Source: a virus. From it: DNA of 59,246 nucleotides. The notes below the pieces were generated by a model. It ran no database searches. It worked only from the letters and a program-made list of their open reading frames with translations, and was not told the origin of the DNA. Position 1 is the stretch's first letter; every line of letters starts with the position of its first letter. The stretch covers positions 1-59,246 of the IMG/VR virus record IMGVR_UViG_3300029309_000034; one strand, given 5' to 3'. Shown piece after piece: positions 8,390 through 16,187 of this stretch. Position numbers and translations under genes: made by a program.

Positions 8390-8617
8390 ATGGAAGACAA
8401 AGTGCAACAGACTATAGCAGTACATTCGGCAGAAATAGACCATATGAAAAAGGATATAGACCATATCATTGTCAAAGTCGATAAAATGGATAAGTCTGTT
8501 GATGATATCAAAGAAACTCTTGCAGAAATTAGAGGTGGCAAAGCCGTTGCAATATGGTTCTTTGGTATATTTGGAGTGATTTTAGGGTCACTTGTAACTT
8601 GGTGGATAGGTAAATAA
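8390..8617 (+). CDS. Coiled coil plus C-terminal TM protein, 75 aa
   Basis: Residues 1-48 form an amphipathic helix (EIDHMKKDIDHIIVKVDKMDK), residues about 52-73 one membrane segment (VAIWFFGIFGVILGSLVTWWIG). This layout matches small phage membrane proteins sometimes called holin-like or haemolysin XhlA-like. It lies one base after the previous stop. A role in lysis or in anchoring is possible; the main holin candidate is the gene at 20843. Confidence 0.7.
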   Translation: MEDKVQQTIAVHSAEIDHMKKDIDHIIVKVDKMDKSVDDIKETLAEIRGGKAVAIWFFGIFGVILGSLVTWWIGK

Positions 8618-8632
8618 CCTAGGAGATTTAAA

Positions 8633-9163
8633 ATGAAATACGGTAAAAAGAAAAAAATGAAAGATGGTGGTATGGCTAAAAAAGTACACGATGCTACTGT
8701 GAAGGCTATGAAAGATATGGATGCAAATTTTATGAGTAAATCCCCAAAAAATTTCCAAAAAGATTATGAGTCTTTAAGAAAAAAAATAGAGGAAAGTATG
8801 AAGACAGGAAAATCAGGTATGAAAGATGGTGGTATGGCTAAGAAAAAGATGGCCATGGGTGGTAAACTGAAACCTGTAGATAAAAAGAAAAATCCAGGTC
8901 TAGCTAAATTACCAACAGAAGTTCGTAATAGAATGGGCTTTATGAAGAAAGGTGGTGATGTTAAAAAAGCTGGTCAAAAAGCTGGAGAACTAGGTGCTGC
9001 TATTGCGAAAGTCAAAAAGAAACAAGGTATGAAAAAAGGCGGTATGGCTAAAAAGAAAATGATGGGTGGCGGTATGGCTATGAAATATAAACACGGAGGC
9101 AAGACTGGTAAATGTCCTCGTGATGGTATCGCTATGCGTGGTAAAACAAGAGCGGGGCGTTAA
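8633..9163 (+). CDS. Lys/Met/Gly-rich repeat protein with RDGIA-type tail, 176 aa
   Basis: The sequence is built from KDGGMAKK, KKGGMAKKKM and MGGGM units, with a helical central part at about residues 25-60, and it ends CPRDGIAMRGKTRAGR. That tail is a variant of the C-terminus shared with the genes at 9644, 11315 and 23943. The composition suggests a DNA-binding or internal virion protein. Strong AGGAG start. Function unknown. Confidence 0.7.
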   Translation: MKYGKKKKMKDGGMAKKVHDATVKAMKDMDANFMSKSPKNFQKDYESLRKKIEESMKTGKSGMKDGGMAKKKMAMGGKLKPVDKKKNPGLAKLPTEVRNRMGFMKKGGDVKKAGQKAGELGAAIAKVKKKQGMKKGGMAKKKMMGGGMAMKYKHGGKTGKCPRDGIAMRGKTRAGR

Positions 9164-9165
9164 TT

Positions 9166-9360
9166 ATGATGAAATCTAGAGGTATGAGTAGGATAATGAA
9201 GCCTATACGCATGAAAAAAGGTGGTAGCACTAAAGATGCTTGTTACCACAAAGTAAAAGCTAGATATAGAGTTTTTCCTAGTGCGTATGCTTCAGGTGCC
9301 ATAGCTAAATGCCGTAAAGTTGGTGCTGCTAACTACGGTAAAGGTGGGAAGAAAAAATAG
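9166..9360 (+). CDS. Small conserved viral protein, 64 aa
   Basis: Contains ACYHKVKARYRVFPSAYASG followed by AIAKCRKVGAANYGKGGK, a short pattern seen in many phages and large DNA viruses with no assigned function. Two Cys (about residues 26 and 49) are conserved in that pattern as I recall it. It begins at tandem ATGs at 9166 and 9169, and its stop overlaps the GTG start of the next gene (TAGTG). Confidence 0.7.
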   Translation: MMKSRGMSRIMKPIRMKKGGSTKDACYHKVKARYRVFPSAYASGAIAKCRKVGAANYGKGGKKK

Positions 9361-9644
9361 TGGCTGTCCGTAAGACTAAAAAAGGTCTTGCTTTAAAAAG
9401 ATGGTTTAAGGAAGACTGGAAAGACGTAAGAACAGGCAAAGCCTGTGGTCGTCAAAAAGGTGAGAAACGTGGTACACCTTATTGCAGACCTAGTAAACGA
9501 GTGTCAAGTAAAACTCCTAAGACATCAGGAGAAATGACGGCAGCTCAAAAGAGGAAGCGTATTGCTCAAAAGAAAAGACTTGGGCAACCAGCTGGAAAAC
9601 CACGTAGAGTACAGGCAGTTAAAAGGAAGAAGAGGAAAACATAA
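9360..9644 (+). CDS. Small basic conserved viral protein, 94 aa, GTG start
   Basis: Reads ALKRWFKEDWKDVRTGKACGRQKGEKRG...PYCRPSKR: the W-F-x-E-x-W-x-D then CGR...YC signature recurs in phage and large-virus small proteins of unknown function. Highly basic C-terminus (KPRRVQAVKRKKRKT). Translationally coupled to both neighbours (TAGTG and TAATG overlaps). Confidence 0.7.
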   Translation: MAVRKTKKGLALKRWFKEDWKDVRTGKACGRQKGEKRGTPYCRPSKRVSSKTPKTSGEMTAAQKRKRIAQKKRLGQPAGKPRRVQAVKRKKRKT

Positions 9645-9982
9645 TGGCTATTAAAGTAAAAAAAAGAGACCCGTTAACAAGAATGATGGATAATACGGCC
9701 TTTATGAGATACTTAAAGAGTCCAGAAGCTCGAAATAGATTTTTGGCTATACCTGGATTAGAAATGGATAAAATCCCTGCTATAAAAAGATTGAGAGAAA
9801 AAAGATTAAAGGAAATGCAAGAAACTTATAAAGATAAAAATAGAGTTAGAGATGCAAGAAAAAAATTTGATAAGGATAAAAAGAAAATTAAAAAGAAAGC
9901 AGGTGGTAGGGTTAAAAAAGTCAAAGCCCATCGTGGTGATGGTATTGCTAAACGTGGTAGAACAAGAGGAAGGATAGTATAG
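9644..9982 (+). CDS. Basic helical protein with RGDGIAKRGRTRGR tail, 112 aa
   Basis: A mostly helical protein (ARNRFLAIPGLEMDKIPAIKR, long Lys/Arg helix 50-88) ending HRGDGIAKRGRTRGRIV. The last 15 residues are nearly identical to the C-terminus of the ADP-ribosyltransferase-like protein at 23943-24710. This implies a shared tag, perhaps for incorporation into the virion or for DNA binding. Coupled to the previous gene by TAATG. Confidence 0.7.
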   Translation: MAIKVKKRDPLTRMMDNTAFMRYLKSPEARNRFLAIPGLEMDKIPAIKRLREKRLKEMQETYKDKNRVRDARKKFDKDKKKIKKKAGGRVKKVKAHRGDGIAKRGRTRGRIV

Positions 9983-10662
9983 TGGCAGTATCAGGAACAA
10001 CAACATTTAATTTAGACTTAAATGGTATTGTAGAAGAAGCATTTGAAAGATGTGGTGCAGAATTACGTACAGGCTATGACTTACGCACGGCTCGTAGAAG
10101 TTTAAATTTACTTACTGCAGAGTGGGCTAATCGAGGTGTTAATCTTTGGACTATAGAAGAGGCTAGTGTATCTTTAACTGAAGGCACTATAACTTATAAT
10201 CTTCCAGCTGATACTATTGATTTGCTAGAGCAAGTTATTAGAACAGGCACAGGCACTAATCAACAGGACCTTACTATTAGCAGAATATCAGCAACTAACT
10301 ATGCAACCATACCTAGTAAAAACCTTACAGGTAGACCTAATCAAGTATGGATAAACAGACAAGCAGCACAACCGAATATAAATGTATGGCCTACTCCAGA
10401 GGATAATAGCTATACATTTGTGTATTGGGCACTTAAAAGAATAGATGATGCAGGTAATGGTGTGAACACCCAAGATATACCATTTAGATTTTTACCGTGT
10501 TTGATAGCAGGACTTGCTTATTATTTAAGTTTAAAAATACCTGAAGCAGGTGATAGAATTCAATTCTTAAAAGGAGAATATGAAGAACAGTGGGCTTTAG
10601 CTTCTACTGAAGATAGAGAAAAAGCCGACTTAAGAATAGTTCCACGTAAACAACATATATAG
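9982..10662 (+). CDS. Head-tail connector/tail adaptor-like protein, 226 aa, GTG start
   Basis: Starts with GTG overlapping the previous stop (TAGTG). FNLDLNGIVEEAFERCGAELRTGYDLRTARRSLNLLTAEWANRG and the helical/beta alternation resemble podovirus adaptor proteins that bind beneath the portal (T7 gp11-type). A second protein of similar organisation follows at 11482, so the two may form successive rings or one the adaptor and one a tail completion protein. Role inferred from synteny. Confidence 0.75.
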   Translation: MAVSGTTTFNLDLNGIVEEAFERCGAELRTGYDLRTARRSLNLLTAEWANRGVNLWTIEEASVSLTEGTITYNLPADTIDLLEQVIRTGTGTNQQDLTISRISATNYATIPSKNLTGRPNQVWINRQAAQPNINVWPTPEDNSYTFVYWALKRIDDAGNGVNTQDIPFRFLPCLIAGLAYYLSLKIPEAGDRIQFLKGEYEEQWALASTEDREKADLRIVPRKQHI

Positions 10663-10672
10663 GAGATGTCAA

Positions 10673-10951
10673 ATGAAGAAGATGACTAAGGCTGAAGCTA
10701 ATTTTAAACCACACATGATGTATGATAAAAAGTCAGGTAAAGGTGTAAGAGCAGGGACTTTTAAGAAACATCTAGATTTAAAGAAGAAAGGATATGGACA
10801 CACTAAACCAAAAGCTAAAAAGAAAATGATGGCTGGTGGCATGGCTAAGAAAAAAATGATGGCTGGTGGCATGGCTAAGAAAAAAATGATGGCTGGTGGC
10901 ATGGCTAAGAAAAAAATGTATGGCGGTGGCATGGCTAGAAAGAGAAAATAA
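10673..10951 (+). CDS. Basic protein with MMAGGMAKKK tandem repeats, 92 aa
   Basis: The N-terminal half (TKAEANFKPHMMYDKKSGKGVRAGTFKKHLDLKKKGYGH) looks folded and recurs in related phages. The C-terminal half is 3.7 copies of a 10-residue unit (MMAGGMAKKK). Similar units occur in the 8633-9163 protein. AGGAG precedes the ATG. Probable internal or nucleic-acid-associated virion protein; function unknown. Confidence 0.7.
   Translation: MKKMTKAEANFKPHMMYDKKSGKGVRAGTFKKHLDLKKKGYGHTKPKAKKKMMAGGMAKKKMMAGGMAKKKMMAGGMAKKKMYGGGMARKRK
10826..10936 (+). repeat. 30-bp in-frame tandem repeat
   Basis: A 30-bp unit starting ATGATGGCTGGTGGCATGGC begins at 10826, 10856 and 10886 essentially unchanged; a diverged partial copy starts at 10916. 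Near-identity at the DNA level indicates recent slippage-type expansion within the coding region. Confidence 0.9.
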
Positions 10952-11305
10952 ATGAGTAGTAAGTACGCTTCAGCAAAATACACGATTGCAGAGTGTGATA
11001 GATGTGGTTTTCAATTTAAATTAAATGAATTACAAGACATATTTATAAGAACTACCGAAACAAATATTAAAGTATGTAAAGAGTGTTATGAGCCTGACCA
11101 TCCACAGAATATGCAAGGTATGTATCCTGTAGATGACCCACAGGCCGTTTTAGACCCTAGACCAGATAGAAATTTAGATGAACAAAGAAATTTTCAGTAC
11201 GGTTTTAATCCTGTGGGACTTAACAATCCTTTGGGTTTGGAAGGACTAGAAGATGATTTAGAAGGTGCTGGACAAGTTGGGTCAGTTACCGTAACAATAA
11301 CGTAG
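10952..11305 (+). CDS. Zinc-ribbon virion-arm protein, 117 aa
   Basis: Two Cys pairs, C15-x2-C18 and C42-x2-C45 (CDRCGFQF ... VCKECYEPDHPQ), form a likely zinc site; the C-terminal part is Pro/Asp/Gly-rich and low in structure (PVDDPQAVLDPRPDRN). This arrangement is frequent in phage structural operons between adaptor genes; the function is not known. It starts at the base after the previous stop. Confidence 0.75.
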   Translation: MSSKYASAKYTIAECDRCGFQFKLNELQDIFIRTTETNIKVCKECYEPDHPQNMQGMYPVDDPQAVLDPRPDRNLDEQRNFQYGFNPVGLNNPLGLEGLEDDLEGAGQVGSVTVTIT

Positions 11306-11314
11306 GAGTATATT

Positions 11315-11482
11315 ATGAATAAAGATAGAAAAGGCGTGAAGCCAACTTATAAACAACCTGAAACTGTTGCTACACCTAATACAGGTGGATATCCTGAGAA
11401 GGACGTAAAGACAGAAGGAGTGGTAACTCGTGGTAACGGAGCAGCTACAAAAGGAACTAAGGCTAGAGGGCCTATGGCATAA
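11315..11482 (+). CDS. Small basic protein with RGNGAATKGTKARG tail, 55 aa
   Basis: A short ORF with AGGAG five bases before the ATG, its stop overlapping the next start (TAATG). It ends VVTRGNGAATKGTKARGPMA, which aligns with the VTRGDGIAKRGKTRGRMV tail of the 23943 protein and looks like a diverged member of the same tail family. The N-terminal part is disordered-looking. Function unknown. Confidence 0.7.
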   Translation: MNKDRKGVKPTYKQPETVATPNTGGYPEKDVKTEGVVTRGNGAATKGTKARGPMA

Positions 11483-12123
11483 TGACATATACGGAGTTAG
11501 TAGCAGCAATAAAGTCTTACACAGAGAATGACTATACTACTACTGATGTAAATACTTTTATTAAAAACGCTGAACAACGTATATTTAATGTCGTGCAGTT
11601 ACCTGACTTACGTAGAAATGTAACAGGAACTATGACATCAGGTAATAAATTTTTTGCTTTACCTAGTGATTGGTTAGCTACTTTTAGTATTTCTGTTATT
11701 AATAGTGATAATGAACACTCGTTTCTTTTAAATAAAGATGTAAATTTTATTAGAGAGGCTTTTCCTGACACTGATTCAGGATTCTTTGGTAAACCTGAAT
11801 ATTATGCTATATTTGACGATGAGACAATGATTTTGGGACCAACGCCTGATGCTAATTATAGTGCTGAATTACACTATTATTTTTATCCTCAAAGTATTGT
11901 TACTGCTGGTAATTCTTGGTTGGGGGATAACTTCGATACTGTATTATTTTATGGTGCATTACTTGAAGCAGCTGCGTTTATGAAAGAAGACCCAGATACG
12001 ATAACTATGTATTTGGGTAGATATAATGAATCTTTACAATTACTTAAAAATTTAGGTGATGGTAAAAATAGAAGAGACGCTTATAGAAGTGGACAATTAA
12101 GGATACCCGTAGGAAGTGGATAA
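11482..12123 (+). CDS. Phage adaptor/tail protein (SU10 adaptor-like), 213 aa
   Basis: MTYTELVAAIKSYTENDYTTTDVNTFIKNAEQRIFNVVQLPDLRR followed by beta strands (FFALPSDWLATFSISV, PEYYAIFDDETMILGPTP, YSAELHYYFYP) and a C-terminal helical part is the pattern I know for the podovirus adaptor of the SU10/T7 gp11 type, which links portal and tail nozzle. It pairs with the 226-residue protein at 9982 and the nozzle at 21596. Confidence 0.8.
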   Translation: MTYTELVAAIKSYTENDYTTTDVNTFIKNAEQRIFNVVQLPDLRRNVTGTMTSGNKFFALPSDWLATFSISVINSDNEHSFLLNKDVNFIREAFPDTDSGFFGKPEYYAIFDDETMILGPTPDANYSAELHYYFYPQSIVTAGNSWLGDNFDTVLFYGALLEAAAFMKEDPDTITMYLGRYNESLQLLKNLGDGKNRRDAYRSGQLRIPVGSG

Positions 12124-12403
12124 TAAAGCAGAAATAATACAAGGCGTTGACTATGATGTACAAACTACATCGTATGGTGGCATGACACCAGAGCAAGTAG
12201 CAGAGTTAGCTCTTGCTAAAATAATTCATGTAGGCGAGAACGCTAATCCTTTATTAAAGGAACAAGCACTAGCTTACAAAGATAGCATTAGGCAAGTTCT
12301 AGTGTATTATATGAAACAGGCTATAAAGTCTAATCATACAACCGTAGCGAATAAACTGCGTGAAGCAGGGCATTCAGAATTAACTAAACTTTTGGAGGTA
12401 TAA
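12116..12403 (+). CDS. Small helical tail-region protein, 95 aa, GTG start
   Basis: Starts with GTG overlapping the adaptor stop by 8 bases. Helical with an Ala/Leu-rich core (TPEQVAELALAKIIHVGENANPLLKEQALAYKDSIRQVLVYYMKQA). Homologous-looking small proteins follow adaptor genes in other phages; function unknown. Confidence 0.7.
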   Translation: MDNKAEIIQGVDYDVQTTSYGGMTPEQVAELALAKIIHVGENANPLLKEQALAYKDSIRQVLVYYMKQAIKSNHTTVANKLREAGHSELTKLLEV

Positions 12404-12404
12404 A

Positions 12405-12851
12405 ATGGCAATTTCACAAGCAATGTGTACATCATTTAAAGTTGAGTTGTTGAATGGTATTCATGCTTTTAGCACAACAGTAGCTCGTGGTGACACATCT
12501 GCTGATAGTTTTAAATTAGCATTATACACTTCATCAGCTTCTTTAGGTGCTGGTACTACAGCGTATACATCATCAAACGAAGTTTCAGGAACAGGATACT
12601 CAGCAACAGGTTCAGCACTTACTGTAGTAGCTCCTACATCTTCTGGGACTACAGCGTTATTAGATTTTAATGATTTGACGTTTTCAACGGCTACAATTAC
12701 AGCTCGTGGTGCGTTAATTTATAACGACACACAAAGTGACAAAGCAGTTGCAGTGTTAGATTTTGGTGGTGATAAAACATCTACAGCGGGAGACTTTACT
12801 ATAGTATTCCCTACAGCTGATGCCTCTAACGCTATTATACGTATAGCTTAG
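12405..12851 (+). CDS. Tail-associated structural protein, 148 aa
   Basis: AISQAMCTSFKVELLNGIHAF, then FKLALYTSSASLGAGTTAYT and EVSGTGYSATG form a pattern common in phage tail/fibre regions: a short beta protein whose conserved text is FK-x-ELL-x-G-x-H followed by FK-x-ALYTS. It opens the fibre section. Probably a tail-fibre hub or distal adaptor, not shown directly. Confidence 0.75.
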   Translation: MAISQAMCTSFKVELLNGIHAFSTTVARGDTSADSFKLALYTSSASLGAGTTAYTSSNEVSGTGYSATGSALTVVAPTSSGTTALLDFNDLTFSTATITARGALIYNDTQSDKAVAVLDFGGDKTSTAGDFTIVFPTADASNAIIRIA

Positions 12852-12863
12852 TAGGAGTGTTAA

Positions 12864-13376
12864 ATGGCACTTGTTGTAAACGACAGAGTCAAAGAGACTA
12901 CTACCACAACAGGTACAGGGACAGTCACTTTAGCTGGTGCTGTATCTGGGTTTGAAACTTTCGCTGCTGGTATAGGAAACAGTAATACTACATATTATTG
13001 TATTCAACTAGGGTCAGAGTTTGAAGTAGGTTTAGGCACATTATCAAGTGACAGTTCAACCCTAGCTCGTACCACAGTTATATCAAGTTCTAACAGCGAT
13101 AGTGCTGTTAATTTTTCTGCAGGGACAAAGAATGTTTTTTGCACTTTACCTGCCAGTAAGACACCTATACTAGATGCAAGTGGAGACGTAACACTCTCTG
13201 GAACTTTAGAGGCTAGAGAATTAGAGGCATCTAATGGTATAATTGCAAACAGTGAAACAGTTAGTGCTAATTATACTTTTCCTACAAACTATAACGCTAT
13301 GAGTGTAGGCCCAATAACTATAGCAAGTGGAGTAACAGTAACCGTCCCTAGTGGACAAAGATGGGTGATATTATGA
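12864..13376 (+). CDS. Tail fibre-like protein, 170 aa
   Basis: The N-terminus (ALVVNDRVKETTTTTGTGTVTLAGAVSGFETFAAGI) is a widely shared phage fibre or head-attachment domain; the rest is Ser/Thr-rich beta structure ending VTVPSGQRWVIL. The stop overlaps the ATG of the next fibre gene (ATGA at 13373). This may be a fibre stem to which the next protein attaches. Confidence 0.75.
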   Translation: MALVVNDRVKETTTTTGTGTVTLAGAVSGFETFAAGIGNSNTTYYCIQLGSEFEVGLGTLSSDSSTLARTTVISSSNSDSAVNFSAGTKNVFCTLPASKTPILDASGDVTLSGTLEARELEASNGIIANSETVSANYTFPTNYNAMSVGPITIASGVTVTVPSGQRWVIL

Positions 13377-14065
13377 CATGTAAAATTAATGCAGATACAA
13401 GTAGTGGACTACAATTAGAATCAGATACAAGTGGTGAAATCGATATTCAATCTGGTGGTAATACAGATTTTAGTATTACTGCGAACAACTTAAATGTAAA
13501 ATCTGGTTCAACCTTAACGATTGATTCAGGTGGCACTATAACCAATAGTGGCACGTTAGGTTCTGGGTTTAAATTAAAACAAACTGTAGCTGATAGTGAC
13601 CATTTAAGTTATACCATAAGTGTTACTAATTCTACTTCAGACCATGCTGGTACAAAAGCTTACTCGATAACACCAACTTCATCCTCAAATAAAATTAAGA
13701 TAGATTTTTTTATACCCCAAGTAAGAAATTCTGCTAATGTTGCTGGGTTACGAATGAGGCTGTATAGACAAATAAATGGTGGCGGTTATTCACATGTAAC
13801 AGCGTTATCAGGTGATGCAGCAGGTAATCGTCTTGCATCTCTTGCAGGTAACTATGACCAAAATGGCGATGGTAATAGGTCAAGTGCTTGGTTTGGTGGA
13901 ACGATTGTTGATAGTCCAAGCACAACAAATCAAGTAGATTATAAATTTTATTTTGGTGCTGGAGACGGCTCTACAACATTATATGTAAATAGAACTCAAA
14001 ACGATGCTGACTTTAATTATACAAGTAGATGTCGTACTCATGTATGTTTAACGGAGATTGAATAA
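13373..14065 (+). CDS. Tail fibre/receptor-binding protein, 230 aa
   Basis: I take the ATG that overlaps the previous stop (ATGA) over the upstream in-frame ATG at 13361. The N-terminal half has fibre-shaft text (LQLESDTSGEIDIQSGGNTDFSITAN), and the C-terminal half looks like a globular tip (LRMRLYRQINGGGYSHV, SSAWFGGTIVDSPSTTN, DFNYTSRCRTHVCL). It is directly followed by an XkdW-like small protein, a fibre-chaperone arrangement repeated at 15301-16184. Confidence 0.7.
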   Translation: MTCKINADTSSGLQLESDTSGEIDIQSGGNTDFSITANNLNVKSGSTLTIDSGGTITNSGTLGSGFKLKQTVADSDHLSYTISVTNSTSDHAGTKAYSITPTSSSNKIKIDFFIPQVRNSANVAGLRMRLYRQINGGGYSHVTALSGDAAGNRLASLAGNYDQNGDGNRSSAWFGGTIVDSPSTTNQVDYKFYFGAGDGSTTLYVNRTQNDADFNYTSRCRTHVCLTEIE

Positions 14066-14373
14066 TGACAGAAAATGTGTACCCAGGAAAAGACATAGCA
14101 GCAGCTATAAAAGCAATAGACCCTAATGCATCTTTTGTAATGATAGAGGATGATATAGATAACATTGACTGGGTTACTACACCAGTAGCAAAAGATGATA
14201 TTTTAGCAAAAGTAACAGAATTAGAGACTGCTTATAATAATCTTGAGTATGCAAGGAAACGTAAAGCTGAATATCCCTCCATATCAGAACAGTTAGATAA
14301 AATTTATAATGATGGTATTGATGCTTGGAAAGCAGACATCAAAGCAATCAAAGACAAATATCCAAAGGGGTAG
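14065..14373 (+). CDS. XkdW-like fibre accessory protein, copy 1, 102 aa
   Basis: Contains LEYARKRKAEYPSISEQLDKIYNDG and ends IKAIKDKYPKG: the pattern YA-x-x-R-x-x-EYPSI-x-x-QLD is that of XkdW/DUF4376-type proteins beside phage fibre genes, thought to act in fibre assembly or attachment. The first 45 residues resemble the start of its paralogue at 15876 (AIDPNA, EDDIDNIDW). Overlaps the fibre stop by one base. Confidence 0.75.
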   Translation: MTENVYPGKDIAAAIKAIDPNASFVMIEDDIDNIDWVTTPVAKDDILAKVTELETAYNNLEYARKRKAEYPSISEQLDKIYNDGIDAWKADIKAIKDKYPKG

Positions 14374-14376
14374 ATT

Positions 14377-15300
14377 ATGGCAATAACAATACATGGCACA
14401 AAAGGAGATAATACAGATTTACAAACTACAGAATCTAGTGTTGATTTGAATGGCACAGAGTTAATATTGGACGCAGATGGCGACACAAGTATAACTGCTG
14501 ATACAGACGACCAAATTGATTTTAAAGTAGGTGGCTCTGACCTTTTTAAAATGTCAAGTACAGATGGCACTTTTAATTTTGGAAATACAGGAAATTGTAC
14601 TCTAAGTGCTAATGGCAGTAATCAAATCACTTTAAAAGCTGGAAGTGCATCTGGAGATAATATAAAATTTTCAAGTTCTAATGCTGTACAATTAGATATT
14701 TTTAGTACCTCAAATGCAGTAAACCATACAAGAATTGTTGGTTCACTAGCTAATGCTCCTGTATTAATAGAAGGTGTAGGAACTGATAGTAATATAGGTA
14801 TAAGATTAGTACCAAAAGGTGTTGGGACTGTACATATTTCTGGACAACTTACTAAAGATAGTGGTTCATTTAAAATCCCACATCCATTAGAAAGTAAAAA
14901 TAGCTCACATTATTTAGTTCATTCTTTTATTGAAGGGCCACAAGCTGATTTAATTTATCGAGGTAAAGTTGATTTAGCTGGTGGAACAGCTACTGTTAAT
15001 ATAGATACAGTATCAGGTATGACAGCAGGTACATTTGTTGCATTGAACACAGACGTACAATGTTTTACCAGTAATGAAAGTGGATGGACCGCAGTCAAAG
15101 GTTCGATATCAGGAAATATTTTGACCATTACAGCACAGGATAATAGTTGCACGGACACTATCTCATGGATGGTAGTGGGTGAAAGACAAGACCAACACAT
15201 GAAAGAGACTGGTTGGACAGATGAAAATGGTAAAGTAATTTTAGAACCAGAAAGAGAACCAGAAGGCACTGTATTAACTACTGAAGGGTTAGGAGGATAA
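14377..15300 (+). CDS. Tail fibre protein with conserved C-terminal domain, 307 aa
   Basis: Residues 1-150 are fibre shaft (repeated Asp/Gly-rich beta turns such as ILDADGDTSITADTDDQIDFKVGG). Residues about 165-275 carry a domain seen in marine phage and cyanophage fibres: SFKIPHPL...HYLVHSFIEGPQADLIYRGKVDL followed by FVALNTDVQCFTSN and ISWMVVGERQD. This domain probably sits at the fibre end and may be a maturation or trimerisation region. The C-terminal 30 residues are acidic. Confidence 0.8.
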   Translation: MAITIHGTKGDNTDLQTTESSVDLNGTELILDADGDTSITADTDDQIDFKVGGSDLFKMSSTDGTFNFGNTGNCTLSANGSNQITLKAGSASGDNIKFSSSNAVQLDIFSTSNAVNHTRIVGSLANAPVLIEGVGTDSNIGIRLVPKGVGTVHISGQLTKDSGSFKIPHPLESKNSSHYLVHSFIEGPQADLIYRGKVDLAGGTATVNIDTVSGMTAGTFVALNTDVQCFTSNESGWTAVKGSISGNILTITAQDNSCTDTISWMVVGERQDQHMKETGWTDENGKVILEPEREPEGTVLTTEGLGG

Positions 15301-15879
15301 ATGCCATTAGTAATCAAAGGCAGCAGTTCAGGACAAGTAACGGTTGATGTACCAGCAGCTGCAGGTACTAATACATTAACCTTTCCAGCTGCGACAGGTA
15401 ATATCATAACCAATAAAACTGCTGGAACGATTATACAAGTTGTAAATTTCACCACTGGAGCTTCGGCTACAGGTACAACTCAAATGGTTGGGGATGATAC
15501 TATTCCACAAAATGATGAAGGGGATGAGTACATGACTTTAGCTGTAACTCCAACTAATTCCTCTAATAAATTAATAATAAATGTTAGAGCAAATGTAATA
15601 CATAGTGGTACTGCTGGTTCTCATTACGGAGCTTTGTTTCAAGATTCCACTGCAAATGCTCTTGCAACTGCTTGGGCAGCTAAAAATGCTGCTGCACATA
15701 ACCCTACCATGTTAGTAATAGACCATTACATGACAGCTGGTACAACTAGCGAAACTACTTTTAAATTTAGGTCAGGTATTTCTGTTTCTGGCACTACAAC
15801 ATTCAACGGTGTTTTAGGAGCAAGGTTTTTTGGTGGCTCTTTTGCATCGTCCATTACAATAACGGAGGTAGCAACGTGA
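15301..15879 (+). CDS. Tail fibre/receptor-binding protein, 192 aa
   Basis: Starts directly after the previous stop with MPLVIKGSSSGQVTVDVPAAAG and TNTLTFPAATGNI, a fibre N-terminal element known from many phages. The rest is a jelly-roll-like beta domain (SNKLIINVRANV, TTFKFRSGISVSG) similar in outline to the tip of the 13373 protein. Its stop overlaps the GTG of the second XkdW-like gene. Confidence 0.7.
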   Translation: MPLVIKGSSSGQVTVDVPAAAGTNTLTFPAATGNIITNKTAGTIIQVVNFTTGASATGTTQMVGDDTIPQNDEGDEYMTLAVTPTNSSNKLIINVRANVIHSGTAGSHYGALFQDSTANALATAWAAKNAAAHNPTMLVIDHYMTAGTTSETTFKFRSGISVSGTTTFNGVLGARFFGGSFASSITITEVAT

Positions 15880-16184
15880 TTACTAATATCTATTATGATA
15901 TAGCTTCCGCTATTTTAGCAATAGACCCAGACGCTAAAGTTAAAGTAAACAATGAAGATATTGATGATATTGAATGGACTAGCTCTGAGATATCAAAGTC
16001 AGATATACAGGCAAAAATAGTTGAACTTAAAGCAGCACATGATGCGTTAGCATACGCTAGAAATAGAGAGCCAGAATATCCATCTATTGGCGACCAACTA
16101 GATGCTTTGTATCGTGCGGGAGTATTTCCTACAGATATGGCAAACAAGATAAAAGCAGTTAAAGACAAATATCCAAAGGAGTAA
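15876..16184 (+). CDS. XkdW-like fibre accessory protein, copy 2, 102 aa, GTG start
   Basis: Paralogue of the 14065-14373 protein: AIDPDAKVKVNNEDIDDIEW matches AIDPNASFVMIEDDIDNIDW, and YARNREPEYPSIGDQLDALY with the KAVKDKYPKE ending match the same region. Same length. The GTG start overlaps the preceding TGA. The duplicated fibre plus accessory pair suggests two receptor-binding modules. Confidence 0.75.
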   Translation: MITNIYYDIASAILAIDPDAKVKVNNEDIDDIEWTSSEISKSDIQAKIVELKAAHDALAYARNREPEYPSIGDQLDALYRAGVFPTDMANKIKAVKDKYPKE

Positions 16185-16187
16185 TTA

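Noticed and set aside
14955-15455. 166-codon minus-strand ORF
   Set aside because: Antisense to two fibre genes that have good starts and recognisable fibre text.
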